Origin: Paraburkholderia sp. LEh10
Lineage (GTDB): Bacteria; Pseudomonadota; Gammaproteobacteria; Burkholderiales; Burkholderiaceae
Direction: 5' to 3'
DNA length: 64,000 nucleotides
Assembly: GCF_017814945.1 (NCBI RefSeq)
Contig: NZ_JAGIPX010000025.1
Span: 58,538 to 122,537, forward strand
Under the pieces are notes generated by a model, which was not told the DNA's origin, did not search any database, and saw only the letters and a list, made by a program, of their open reading frames with translations. This document shows, piece after piece, positions 16,976 through 26,350 of this stretch. A program made the position numbers and the translations under genes. Positions within the stretch are counted from its first letter, which is position 1, and each line of letters opens with the position of its first letter.

Positions 16976-17908
16976 ATGGATGGCTTTTACGACCTGAATC
17001 TGTTCGCGCTGGTCGCGCGCAATCGCAACCTGGCGGCTGCGGCGCGCGAGCTTGGCGTGACACCGCCCGCCGTCAGCAAGCGGCTCGCGCAACTGGAGCA
17101 GCGCCTTGGCGTGCGGCTCGTGAACCGCACGACGCGGCGTCTGTCTCTGACGCCGGAAGGCGAGCTCTATCTCGCGAACGGCTCGCGCATCCTCGACGAC
17201 CTGTCGGAGCTGGAGCAACTCGTCACCCGCAGCCGTGGCGAACCGACTGGCCTGCTACGCGTGAACGCGTCGTTCGGTTTCGGGCGGGCGCATGTTGCAC
17301 CCGCCGTATCGGCGTTCATCGAGCGTTTCCCGTCGATGAAAATTCAATTGCAACTGACAGAGCGGCCGCTCAGTCTTCAGGAAGAAGGCTTCGATCTCGG
17401 CATCCGGTTTGGCGAGGTCCCCGATGCGCGCATCAATGCACGTCTGCTGCTGAAGAACCGGCGCATCGTGTGCGCATCGCCCGCGTATCTGAAGCGGCAC
17501 GGCAAGCCATCCGCGCCACACGACCTGACGCGTCACGCATGTATCGTGCTGCGCGAGAACGACTCCGCTTACGGCACATGGCATTTCTCACGGGGCAAGC
17601 GTGTTGAGACGGTGAAAGTCGACGGCGCGTTGTCGAGTAATGACGGCAGCACCGTGCTGCAGTGGGCGCTCGATGGACGCGGCATCGTCGTGCGCTCGCA
17701 GTGGGAGATAAGCGATCACATCGAACGCGAAGAGCTGGTGCCGCTGCTCGCCGAATGGGCGCTGCCGAACGCGGACATTCACGCGATCTATCTGGAGCGC
17801 AACAGACTGTCTGCCAAGCTGCGCACGTTCGTCGACTTTCTGGGCGAGTTCCTGCGGAATGCGTTCGACGGGAAAATGTCGATGGGCGTTCGGGAAATCA
17901 ACAAGTGA
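16976..17908 (+). CDS. LysR-family transcriptional regulator
   Basis: The protein has 310 residues from the ATG at 16976, which follows a GGGGGG stretch. Earlier ATGs at 16901 and 16952 would add residues outside the fold. The N-terminal HTH (NLAAAARELGVTPPAVSKRLAQLEQRLGVRLVNRTTR) and the effector domain with EEGFDLGIRFG are both complete. It is divergent from the dehalogenase-leuC-leuD-transporter operon and is the likely activator of that operon. Confidence 0.9.
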   Translation: MDGFYDLNLFALVARNRNLAAAARELGVTPPAVSKRLAQLEQRLGVRLVNRTTRRLSLTPEGELYLANGSRILDDLSELEQLVTRSRGEPTGLLRVNASFGFGRAHVAPAVSAFIERFPSMKIQLQLTERPLSLQEEGFDLGIRFGEVPDARINARLLLKNRRIVCASPAYLKRHGKPSAPHDLTRHACIVLRENDSAYGTWHFSRGKRVETVKVDGALSSNDGSTVLQWALDGRGIVVRSQWEISDHIEREELVPLLAEWALPNADIHAIYLERNRLSAKLRTFVDFLGEFLRNAFDGKMSMGVREINK

Positions 17909-18118
17909 GCACGATTGTCGTAGATACCGCACCGCCGATCCGCACCCGATCCGCACCCGAAGCCGTTGCTCGACGCGCTGCTCCGAGGCGGCATATTGGG
18001 AACGATGTCCGAGCGTTTGTCGACGCCTTTCACAGCGACTATATTGCACTTGCCACTGCAGTTGGATCGTCCTGTTGAATGGACGACTACATAGTCCTTT
18101 GATGATGAGAGTGCGACG

Positions 18119-18805
18119 ATGAAGATCCTGATGGTGCTGACTTCACATGATCAACTCGGTAATACCGGGAAGAAGACAGGCTTCTGGCTCGAAGAGTTTG
18201 CGGCCCCGTATTTCACGTTTCTGGATGCTGGCGTGGACATAACCGTAGCCTCGCCCAAGGGCGGACAACCTCCGCTCGATCCGAAGAGCGATACGCCGGA
18301 AGGGAAGACGGAGTTGACGGAGCGATTCAAGCAAGACCCTGCGGCGCAGAAGGTGCTCGCCAATACGGTCAAGCTCGAAACCGTCAAAGCCGACGACTAC
18401 GATGCCGTGTTTTATCCGGGTGGGCACGGCCCCTTGTGGGATCTCGCGGAAGATCCGAAATCCATCGCGCTAATCGAGAATTTCTATAACCTGGGGAAAG
18501 CGGTGGCTTTTGTCTGTCATGCGCCAGGTGTATTGCGTCACGTGAAGGTGAACGGCGAGCCGCTCGTCAAAGGCAAGCGCGTGACAGGATTCACGAATTC
18601 CGAAGAAGAGGCGGTGCAACTCACAAACGTCGTGCCGTTTCTCGTCGAAGACGAACTGAAACGCCTTGGCGCACAGTTCGAAAAAGTCGACGACTGGCAA
18701 AGCCTGTCGATCATCGATGGGCGTCTGGTGACAGGGCAGAATCCTGCTTCGTCCAGAGCCGGCGCGCTGGATCTTCTCAAGGTCCTCAAGGAAAGTCAGC
18801 GCTAG
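18119..18805 (+). CDS. DJ-1/PfpI family protein (Hsp31/glyoxalase III-like)
   Basis: The 228-residue class I glutamine-amidotransferase-like fold carries the nucleophilic elbow FVCHAPGVL, the conserved Glu in TGFWLEEFAAPY and YPGGHGPLWDL. This arrangement is the DJ-1 branch with a fused lid region (DPKSDTPEGKTELTERF), seen in Hsp31-like glyoxalase III/deglycase proteins. It is expected in the cytoplasm for methylglyoxal or protein-glycation repair. It stands alone, with 210 bp upstream that hold its promoter region. Confidence 0.88.
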   Translation: MKILMVLTSHDQLGNTGKKTGFWLEEFAAPYFTFLDAGVDITVASPKGGQPPLDPKSDTPEGKTELTERFKQDPAAQKVLANTVKLETVKADDYDAVFYPGGHGPLWDLAEDPKSIALIENFYNLGKAVAFVCHAPGVLRHVKVNGEPLVKGKRVTGFTNSEEEAVQLTNVVPFLVEDELKRLGAQFEKVDDWQSLSIIDGRLVTGQNPASSRAGALDLLKVLKESQR

Positions 18806-19240
18806 CAACAAAAAGACATTGGACCGTCGAGGCAGGCGGGGAACAGGCGCACAAGCCGGGTGGGTCCGTCACGCCAAGAGAACAAATGACGGACCAACTT
18901 CATGTCTTCGCGCGGCGTGCCCGAATGAATATAGCGGACGCGCCGCGTTCGTCGAAGAGGCGGATTCGAATTGATGCATCGTCTGTCCATGATCAGAGGT
19001 TCAGGCCTGTGATCGACCGTACGTTTTGCGCTCGACGAACACGCTTGACGGCAGGAAAAGATGGCTCGTGTGCCGCCCCCAATCAACTAAACTTCAGCCA
19101 AATTTTGCGCATTTCTGTAGGTGCGCCGTCATTCTGCTGTGAGTGTGACGGCAGTAACGCGTCGTGTAATTGTCGGTGGAATACGTCCTTACAACCATTG
19201 CAGCAACACGGTTCGCCCGTGAACCACGATGGAGGCAACC
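18806..19240. other. Intergenic region without recognisable gene
   Basis: There are 435 bp between the DJ-1 and SYLF genes. Small ORFs here have no family features or ribosome sites. The right part presumably carries the SYLF promoter. Confidence 0.5.
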
Positions 19241-19828
19241 ATGCGCAGACGAAGCTTCATACAGATGGGCACCGCCGCACTCGCCGTCACGGGCCTAACG
19301 GTGGCAGTTTCCCCGCTGACGGTGGGTGATGCTTTTGCCACCGAGTCCAATGCAGCGAAGCGGGAGGAAATCGATGCGAAGGTCCGCGGGACCTTAACGC
19401 GGCTGTACTCGACAGTCAAAGGTTCGAAGGAACTCGTCGCCAAGGCGAATGGCGTTCTCGTGTTCCCATCTGTGCTGAAGGTCGGCTTCGTCGCCGGCGG
19501 CGAATATGGCGAAGGCGCGTTGCACGTAGGCGGGAAAACGGCTGGCTACTACAGCACGGTGGCGGGCTCTTTCGGTTTGCAGGCAGGCGCGCAATCGAAG
19601 GCTGTCATCTTCCTGTTCATGACACAAGATGCGCTCACCAAGTTTCGCAATTCCAAAGGCTGGTCGGTCGGTGGCGAAGGGTCGGTTGCGCTGCTGAAGG
19701 TCGGCGCGAACGGCGAGATCGATACGACGACGGCGACCGCGCCCGTCGAAGCGATCGTGCTGACCAATGCCGGCCTGATGGGTGACGTGTCGCTGTCGGG
19801 CACCAAGGTTTCGCGCCTGAAAATCTGA
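19241..19828 (+). CDS. Exported SYLF (YSC84-like) lipid-binding domain protein
   Basis: The 195-residue product starts at the ATG at 19241. An upstream ATG at 19229 overlaps the GGAGG that serves as its ribosome site. The signal-peptide-like N-terminus (MRRRSFIQMGTAALAVTG) has a twin-arginine look, with RRRSF before a hydrophobic core, and is followed by ATESNAAKREEID. The mature part has the SYLF hallmarks: NGVLVFPSVLKVGFVAGGEYGEGAL, GYYSTVAGSFGLQAGAQSK and FLFMTQDALTKFRNSKGW. Periplasmic or outer-membrane lipid association is likely; the exact role is unknown. Confidence 0.88.
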   Translation: MRRRSFIQMGTAALAVTGLTVAVSPLTVGDAFATESNAAKREEIDAKVRGTLTRLYSTVKGSKELVAKANGVLVFPSVLKVGFVAGGEYGEGALHVGGKTAGYYSTVAGSFGLQAGAQSKAVIFLFMTQDALTKFRNSKGWSVGGEGSVALLKVGANGEIDTTTATAPVEAIVLTNAGLMGDVSLSGTKVSRLKI

Positions 19829-20048
19829 TGATGGGCTCGCCGCGTTTGGCTGGCCAGCTTTGAACAGGCCGACGCGATCATCACTGAACGTATTCGACAT
19901 CCGGTGCCGCGCTCAAGGCAGCTTCGCTTCGTTCGAATATGACGAAGCTGCCTTTCTCACCCAGTCAAAGCGTTGCTTCAGATCGCGGCTTTGCCAATCG
20001 ATGCACCGCCATCGATCCTGCAACAGGGTTTATTATTGTCACGATTGT

Positions 20049-20074
20049 CAAGTTTGACTGTGCAGTCAAACTTG
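20049..20074. repeat. Perfect 12-bp inverted repeat with 2-nt spacer
   Basis: CAAGTTTGACTG, TG, CAGTCAAACTTG. It lies between convergent genes (SYLF ending at 19828, aldo/keto reductase ending at 20133) in an otherwise empty 304-bp gap. There is no T-tract after it on either strand, so a classical Rho-independent terminator is not evident; an operator or structural element is possible. Confidence 0.85.
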
Positions 20075-20132
20075 TCGCGCGCTGGCTTGCCAGAGCGAGC
20101 GAACCTCTTTCAACAGCTGTTGTGAGCCCGCA

Positions 20133-21011
20133 TTATTTATCGGCCCTGTCGGCGATCGCATCCAGTTCCGCGAGCACCGCGTCGTCCAGGCGCAACTGCC
20201 CAGCGCTCAGATTCTCGCGTAAGTGTGCAAGGGCCGACGTGCCGGGAATCAAGAGAATATTCGGCGCGCGATGCAGCAGCCACGCGAGCGCCACCTGCAT
20301 CGGCGTTGCGCCGATCCGCAGCGCGACGTCCGACAGCGCCGACGATTGAATCGGCGTGAATCCGCCGAGGGGGAAGAACGGCACATACGCGATTCCCTTC
20401 GCGGCGAGCGCGTCGACGAGTGCATCGTCTTCGCGCTGCACGATGTTGTAGTGATTCTGCACGCAGACGATCTCTGCGATGCGCTGTGCTTCTTCGATCT
20501 GCGCGGGCGTCACGTTGCTCAGGCCGATATGGCGCACGAGCCCTTCGCGCTGAAGCCCGGCGAGCGCCACCACCTGCTTTTCGATCGATCCTTCCGCAGG
20601 GCTATGGACGTTGCCCATGATGCGCACGTTCACGACATCGAGCGCATCGACACCGAGGTTGCGCAGATTGTCGTGCACGCCGCGCTTCAAGTCTTCCGGC
20701 TCCAGCGCCGGCAGCCACGCGCCGTCGTCGCCGCGAACCGCGCCGACCTTGGTGACGATCACGAGATTGTCCGGATAAGGGTGCAGTGCCTCGCGAATCA
20801 GCTGATTGGTGATGTGCGGGCCATAGAAATCGCTCGTATCGATGTGATTGACGCCCGCCGCAACTGCTTCGCGCAGAATCGCGATGCATGCGCCGCGGTC
20901 TTTCGGCGGCCCGAACACGCCGGGCCCCGCGAGTTGCATCGCGCCATAGCCCATGCGGCGCACGCGGCGGCCAGCCAGTTCAAAGGTGTCGGTGAAATCG
21001 GACTTCGGCAT
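20133..21011 (-). CDS. Aldo/keto reductase (YdbC-like oxidoreductase)
   Basis: The 292-residue TIM-barrel AKR starts at 21011, with GAGGAGAG upstream. Three members of the catalytic tetrad are visible: Asp and Tyr in HIDTSDFYGP and Lys in VIVTKVGA. The fourth, normally His, is Arg (LDVVNVRIMGN), as in the YdbC-like branch. The NADP-binding end (LIPGTSALAHLRENL) is intact. It is divergent from a LysR gene with 95 bp between starts, suggesting LysR control, perhaps of an aldehyde detoxification response. Confidence 0.87.
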   Translation of the reverse strand: MPKSDFTDTFELAGRRVRRMGYGAMQLAGPGVFGPPKDRGACIAILREAVAAGVNHIDTSDFYGPHITNQLIREALHPYPDNLVIVTKVGAVRGDDGAWLPALEPEDLKRGVHDNLRNLGVDALDVVNVRIMGNVHSPAEGSIEKQVVALAGLQREGLVRHIGLSNVTPAQIEEAQRIAEIVCVQNHYNIVQREDDALVDALAAKGIAYVPFFPLGGFTPIQSSALSDVALRIGATPMQVALAWLLHRAPNILLIPGTSALAHLRENLSAGQLRLDDAVLAELDAIADRADK

Positions 21012-21106
21012 TGCGCTCTCCTCGATAAACGATGCCGTCAGTTTGGCCGGATTGCGCTGTTGAATAAAGCGACCTAAAGTGTACGGGCTGTTGAAAATCC
21101 CGAACA

Positions 21107-22027
21107 ATGGCCATGGAACTCAACGATCTCGCCGCCTTCGTCTCGGTCGCCCGCGCGGGCGGCTTTCGCGACGCAGCGCGCATCAGCGGCGTCTCGGCAT
21201 CGAGCCTCAGCATCGCCGTGCGCCGGCTCGAATCGAAGCTCGGCATGCGGCTGCTCAACCGGACCACGCGCAGCGTCGCGCCGACGGAAGCAGGACAGCG
21301 GCTGATCGACAAGCTGACGCCGCTTTTCAGCGAAATAGAAGCCGCGCTCGACGTGCTGAACGTCTTTCGCGACAAGCCGAGCGGCACGCTCAAGCTCAAC
21401 GTGCCATCGAGCGCGGCGCGCGTCGTCTTGCCGTCCGTGATCGCGCCGTTTCTCATTGCGTATCCCGACATCCGCGTCGAAGTCGTCGTCGAGGACGGGT
21501 TCGTCGATGTGCTGTCGATCGGCTGCGACGCAGGCATTCGTTACGACGAGCGGCTGGAGCAGGACATGATCGCCGTGCCCATCGGGCCGCGCGTGCAGCG
21601 TTTCGCGACGGCCGCGACACCCGGCTATCTCGATGCACGCGGGCGGCCCGAGCATCCGCGCGACCTGCTCGCGCATGCGTGCCTGCGCGGCCAGTTCGCG
21701 GGCGGCGCGATGCCGACGTGGGATTTCGAGCGCGATGGTGAGGTCGTGCGGCTCGACCCGACGGGGCCGCTCGTCGTCAGGCCCGGTGCTGCAATCGATC
21801 TTGCGATCAGCATGGCGCTGGCGGGCGTGGGCGTCATCCATCTGTTCGAGGGCTGGCTGCGGCCCTATCTCGACAGCGGCGCGTTGGAGCCGATTCTCGA
21901 GCCGTGGTGGCAGCGCTTTTCAGGGCCGTTTCTCTACTATCCGGGGCGGCGTCATCTGCCTGCGCCGTTGCGCGCGTTCGTCGATTTCCTCAAGACGAAT
22001 GGCGCGGCGGATGCACCGATCCCTTGA
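21107..22027 (+). CDS. LysR-family transcriptional regulator
   Basis: The protein has 306 residues; an ATG two codons downstream is equally possible. The HTH (GGFRDAARISGVSASSLSIAVRRLESKLGMRLLNRTTR) and a full effector domain are present. It is divergent from the aldo/keto reductase, its probable target. Confidence 0.9.
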   Translation: MAMELNDLAAFVSVARAGGFRDAARISGVSASSLSIAVRRLESKLGMRLLNRTTRSVAPTEAGQRLIDKLTPLFSEIEAALDVLNVFRDKPSGTLKLNVPSSAARVVLPSVIAPFLIAYPDIRVEVVVEDGFVDVLSIGCDAGIRYDERLEQDMIAVPIGPRVQRFATAATPGYLDARGRPEHPRDLLAHACLRGQFAGGAMPTWDFERDGEVVRLDPTGPLVVRPGAAIDLAISMALAGVGVIHLFEGWLRPYLDSGALEPILEPWWQRFSGPFLYYPGRRHLPAPLRAFVDFLKTNGAADAPIP

Positions 22028-22390
22028 GTTCGATCGCAACAGGCGCGACTCGAACACTAGCTTATTTCCGTTGCCTGTCGCTATGCGCGCTCGCGGCGCG
22101 AATTGCATCGCCATCAAAAGCTGCTGAACGGTGGTTGACGACGGCTTTGCCGGTTTCGTTGCAAAGCCAACAAGAATGCGAGTGCAGTTCGAGAAACGCG
22201 TCGGCTCATGATGTGCGTAATGCGTGACGGGCGCGCACCCGACCAGCGAATGCGATGGAAATACGCGCGGCACCTCCTATGATAGGAAGCTCTGGTGCGG
22301 CCGCGGGCATCGACGGTTTCGACATGAATCTGTCACCGATCGGACAGCAGGAGCTACGCGACGCGAACATCGTGTACGGAGACGCTTGAA
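22028..22390. other. Intergenic region upstream of phosphoketolase
   Basis: There are 363 bp with no convincing gene. The last 20 nt include GGAGACG, the phosphoketolase ribosome-binding site. No clear promoter or repeat was identified. Confidence 0.5.
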
Positions 22391-24772
22391 ATGGACACTC
22401 CCTTGCAATCGACGCCACTGCCTGCCGATGAACTGCGCAAGATGGACCGCTACTGGCAGGCATGCAACTACCTGTCGGCGGGAATGATTTACCTGCGCGC
22501 CAATCCGCTGTTGCGCGAACCGCTCACCGCCGGGCACATCAAGAGGCGGCTGCTGGGTCACTGGGGCTCGGATCCGGGGCAGAGCTTTTTGCTGGTGCAT
22601 CTGAACAGGGTCATCAAGCAGCGAAACCTGAATGTCATATTCATCTCCGGACCGGGCCACGGCGCGCCGGCGACGCTCGCGCATAGCTATCTCGAAGGGC
22701 GCTACTCGGAGATCTATCCGGATCGGGCCGAGACGGTAGAAGGCATGGAGCGTCTTTTCAGGCTGTTTTCGTTTCCGGGCGGCATCGGCTCGCACTGCAC
22801 GCCCGAAACGCCGGGCTCGATCCATGAGGGCGGCGAGCTTGGCTACAGTCTTTCGCACGCTTATGGCGCGGCCTTCGACAATCCCGATCTGATCGTCGCC
22901 GCGATGATCGGCGACGGCGAGGCGGAGACGGGACCGCTTGCCACCTCCTGGCATTCGAACAAGTTCCTCAATCCCGCGCGCGATGGCGCGGTGCTGCCCG
23001 TTCTGCATCTGAACGGCTACAAGATCGCCAATCCGACGATCCTCGCGCGCATTCCGCACGACGAACTCGAAGCGCTTCTGACGGGCTATGGATACAAGCC
23101 ATGGTTCGTCGAAGGCGACGATCCGCCGACGATGCACCAGCAGATGGCGGCCACGCTCGACCGCTGCGTCGATGAGATTCAAGCGATCCAGCAGCACGCG
23201 AGAGAGAACGGCGACATGCAGCGGCCACGCTGGCCGATGATCGTGCTCCGAACCCCGAAAGGATGGACGGGGCCGCGCGAGTTCGGCGGCCACAAAATAG
23301 AAGGATCGTGGCGCGCGCACCAGGTCCCCGTCGCCGATCCCGCGAGCAATAGCAAGAGCCTCGCGCTCGTCGAGGAATGGCTGCGAAGCTACAACCCCGA
23401 AGAACTGTTCGACGAATCGGGGCGTCTCGTCGAAGAACTGCGCGCGCTCGCGCCCGTTGGGCCACGGCGTATCAGCGCGAATCCCCATGCGAATGGCGGC
23501 GAGCTGTGCAAGGCGCTCGACCTGCCGCAGTTCGAAGAGTACGCCGTCGAAGTGAAAAAGCCCGGGGCCGACTATCTTTCGCCGACGGAAGTACTCGGCA
23601 AGTTTCTGCGTGACGTGATGCGCCGGAACATGGAGACCTTTCGCGTATTCGGTCCTGACGAAACGGCCAGCAACAAGCTCACCGCAATCTATGAAGCGTC
23701 ACAGAAGACATGGCTCGCGCAGATGCTGGAAACGGACCGCGACGGCGGCGACCTGTCCGTCGATGGCCGCGTGATGGAGATGCTCAGTGAGCACACGCTG
23801 GAAGGCTGGCTCGAAGGCTATACGCTCACGGGGCGGCACGGTCTGCTCGCGACGTACGAGGCCTTCGTGCACGTGATCGATTCGATGTTCAACCAGCACG
23901 CGAAGTGGCTGGAGAAGGCCAAGCGCGAACTGCGGTGGCGACAGCCCGTGCCGTCGCTGAACCTGCTGATTACATCGCTTGTCTGGCGTCAGGACCATAA
24001 TGGCTTCACGCACCAGGACCCCGGTTTTCTCGACGTCGTGACGAACAAGAGCCCGGATGTGGTGCGCATCTACCTGCCGCCGGACGCGAACTGCCTGTTG
24101 AGTGTCGCCGACCATTGCCTGCGTTCGCGCGACTACGTCAATGTGATCGTCGCCGACAAGCAGCCGCATTTGCAGTATCTGGACATGAAGGCGGCCGTCA
24201 CGCATTGCACGAAAGGCATCGGCATCTGGGATTGGGCGTCCACCGATCAAGGCCACGAGCCGGATGTCGTCATCGCAAGCGCCGGCGATATTCCGACCAT
24301 GGAAGCGCTCGCGGCAGTGGAAATCCTCAAGGCAAAGTTTCCGGATCTGAAAATCCGCTTCGTGAATGTCGTCGATCTGTTCCGGCTGATGCCGGCATCG
24401 GATCATCCACACGGGTTGTCAGCGCGTGATTTCGATTCGCTGTTCACGACCAGCAAACCAGTGATCTTCAATTTTCATTCGTACGCTTCGCTGGTTCACA
24501 AGCTCACTTACCGGCGCACCAACCACGAGAACATTCATGTCCACGGCTATGCGGAGAAGGGCAACATCAATACGCCGCTCGAACTGGCGATCATCAACGG
24601 CATCGACCGGTTCACGCTCGCGATCGATGTGATCGACCGCGTGCCGCGTCTGCGCGGCGTAGGCGACCATGTGAAGGAGAGCATGCGCGATCAGCGGATC
24701 GAGCACCTCCAATACGCGCATACGGAAGGCATCGACTGCGACGAAATTCGCGAGTGGAAGTGGCAGGGATAA
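22391..24772 (+). CDS. xfp: Xylulose-5-phosphate/fructose-6-phosphate phosphoketolase
   Basis: The 793-residue thiamine-diphosphate enzyme has normal family length. It shows the phosphoketolase N-terminus (YWQACNYLSAGMIYLR), the signature EGGELGYSLSHAYGAAFDNP, the ThDP motif GDGEAETGPLATSWHSN, and the C-terminal domain with NVVDLFRLMP and NHENIHVHGYAEKGNI. It cleaves xylulose 5-phosphate (and often fructose 6-phosphate) with phosphate to acetyl phosphate and a triose or tetrose phosphate in the cytoplasm. No acetate kinase or phosphotransacetylase gene is adjacent. It stands alone upstream of argG, with which it shares no evident function. Confidence 0.95.
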   Translation: MDTPLQSTPLPADELRKMDRYWQACNYLSAGMIYLRANPLLREPLTAGHIKRRLLGHWGSDPGQSFLLVHLNRVIKQRNLNVIFISGPGHGAPATLAHSYLEGRYSEIYPDRAETVEGMERLFRLFSFPGGIGSHCTPETPGSIHEGGELGYSLSHAYGAAFDNPDLIVAAMIGDGEAETGPLATSWHSNKFLNPARDGAVLPVLHLNGYKIANPTILARIPHDELEALLTGYGYKPWFVEGDDPPTMHQQMAATLDRCVDEIQAIQQHARENGDMQRPRWPMIVLRTPKGWTGPREFGGHKIEGSWRAHQVPVADPASNSKSLALVEEWLRSYNPEELFDESGRLVEELRALAPVGPRRISANPHANGGELCKALDLPQFEEYAVEVKKPGADYLSPTEVLGKFLRDVMRRNMETFRVFGPDETASNKLTAIYEASQKTWLAQMLETDRDGGDLSVDGRVMEMLSEHTLEGWLEGYTLTGRHGLLATYEAFVHVIDSMFNQHAKWLEKAKRELRWRQPVPSLNLLITSLVWRQDHNGFTHQDPGFLDVVTNKSPDVVRIYLPPDANCLLSVADHCLRSRDYVNVIVADKQPHLQYLDMKAAVTHCTKGIGIWDWASTDQGHEPDVVIASAGDIPTMEALAAVEILKAKFPDLKIRFVNVVDLFRLMPASDHPHGLSARDFDSLFTTSKPVIFNFHSYASLVHKLTYRRTNHENIHVHGYAEKGNINTPLELAIINGIDRFTLAIDVIDRVPRLRGVGDHVKESMRDQRIEHLQYAHTEGIDCDEIREWKWQG

Positions 24773-24929
24773 AGGCGCGCTCCGCCAGCCTGCGGCCAGC
24801 TTCGTCCGATGGCGAACCGAACGTCCGTTCGGGTTATGTTCTGTCCCCAAACTTGTCAGATGGGCGGGCATGCCCGATACTGGAAAGTTGCACCGTATTC
24901 CTCCCTCTCGTCGACTTAACGTTTTGCAT

Positions 24930-26264
24930 ATGAGCACAATTCTTGAAAGTCTTCCGGCTGGCCAAAAGGTCGGTATTGCATTCTCCGGCGGCCTCGACAC
25001 TAGCGCCGCGCTGCACTGGATGCGCCTGAAGGGCGCCGTGCCGTATGCGTACACGGCCAATCTCGGACAGCCTGACGAGGACGACTACGATTCGATCCCG
25101 CGCCGCGCAACGGAATATGGCGCCGAAGGCGCGCGCCTGATCGACTGCCGCGCGCAACTGGTCGCGGAAGGCCTTGCGGCCCTGCAGTGCGGCGCGTTCC
25201 ACATTTCGACGGCGGGCGTCACGTACTTCAACACGACGCCGATCGGCCGCGCCGTGACGGGCACGATGCTCGTCGCCGCGATGAAGGAAGACGGCGTCAA
25301 CATCTGGGGCGACGGCAGCACATACAAGGGCAACGACATCGAGCGTTTCTACCGCTACGGCCTGCTGGTGAACCCGGACCTGAAGATCTACAAGCCGTGG
25401 CTCGACCAGCAGTTCATCGACGAACTCGGCGGCCGCGCCGAAATGTCGGAGTTCATGCGCCAGTCGGGCTTCGAATACAAGATGTCGGCCGAGAAAGCCT
25501 ATTCGACCGACTCGAACCTGCTCGGCGCGACGCACGAAGCGAAGGACCTCGAAAGCCTCGAAAGCGGCATCAAGATCGTCAACCCGATCATGGGTGTCGC
25601 CTTCTGGCGCGACGACGTGCAGATCGCGAAGGAAGAAGTGACGATCCGTTTCGAAGAGGGCCAGCCCGTCGCGCTGAACGGCAAGACCTTCCCGAATGCT
25701 GTCGAACTGGTGCTCGAAGCGAATCGCATCGGCGGCCGCCACGGCCTCGGCATGAGCGATCAGATCGAAAACCGCATCATCGAGGCGAAGAGCCGCGGCA
25801 TCTACGAAGCCCCGGGCCTCGCGCTGCTCTACATCGCGTATGAGCGGCTCGTCACGGGCATCCACAACGAAGATACGATCGAGCAGTACCGCGAGAACGG
25901 CCGCCGCCTCGGCCGCCTGCTGTACCAGGGCCGCTGGTTCGATCCGCAGGCGATCATGCTGCGTGAAACGGCGCAGCGCTGGGTGGCGCGTGCGATCACC
26001 GGCGAAGTGACAATCGAGCTGCGCCGCGGCAACGACTACTCGATTCTCAGCACGAAGTCGCCGAACCTGACGTACCAGCCCGAGCGCCTGTCGATGGAGA
26101 AGGTTGCCTCGACGTTCTCGCCGCGCGACCGCATCGGCCAGTTGACGATGCGCAACCTCGACATCACCGATACACGCGACAAACTGCGCATCTACTCGCA
26201 AGTTGGGCTGCTGGCGTCGGGCGAGGCATCGGCGCTGCCGCAGATCAAGGGCGATACCGAATAA
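24930..26264 (+). CDS. argG: Argininosuccinate synthase
   Basis: The 444-residue product starts at 24930 (MSTILESLPAGQKVG). It has the N-type ATP pyrophosphatase P-loop FSGGLDTS (18-25) and the motifs TANLGQPDEDDYDSIP and STYKGNDIERFYRYG of the E. coli-like longer ArgG class. It joins citrulline and aspartate, using ATP, in the penultimate step of arginine synthesis. A long, strongly coding-biased ORF with its own terminator-like hairpin downstream suggests a monocistronic gene. Confidence 0.96.
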   Translation: MSTILESLPAGQKVGIAFSGGLDTSAALHWMRLKGAVPYAYTANLGQPDEDDYDSIPRRATEYGAEGARLIDCRAQLVAEGLAALQCGAFHISTAGVTYFNTTPIGRAVTGTMLVAAMKEDGVNIWGDGSTYKGNDIERFYRYGLLVNPDLKIYKPWLDQQFIDELGGRAEMSEFMRQSGFEYKMSAEKAYSTDSNLLGATHEAKDLESLESGIKIVNPIMGVAFWRDDVQIAKEEVTIRFEEGQPVALNGKTFPNAVELVLEANRIGGRHGLGMSDQIENRIIEAKSRGIYEAPGLALLYIAYERLVTGIHNEDTIEQYRENGRRLGRLLYQGRWFDPQAIMLRETAQRWVARAITGEVTIELRRGNDYSILSTKSPNLTYQPERLSMEKVASTFSPRDRIGQLTMRNLDITDTRDKLRIYSQVGLLASGEASALPQIKGDTE

Positions 26265-26278
26265 GCGGTCCCTTTGAT

Positions 26279-26338
26279 GAGCCGCGCGGCGGGCACGCCA
26301 CATCTGGTGGCAGTGCGCGTCGCGCGGCGCTGTTTTTT
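26279..26338 (+). terminator. Probable Rho-independent terminator after argG
   Basis: A GCCGCGCG arm pairs with CGCGCGGC, enclosing a smaller hairpin (GCCAC/GTGGC). It is followed within three nt by TTTTTT, 15-75 nt after the argG stop. The loop is long, so confidence is moderate. Confidence 0.6.
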
Positions 26339-26350
26339 GCTCGTCCCGGT

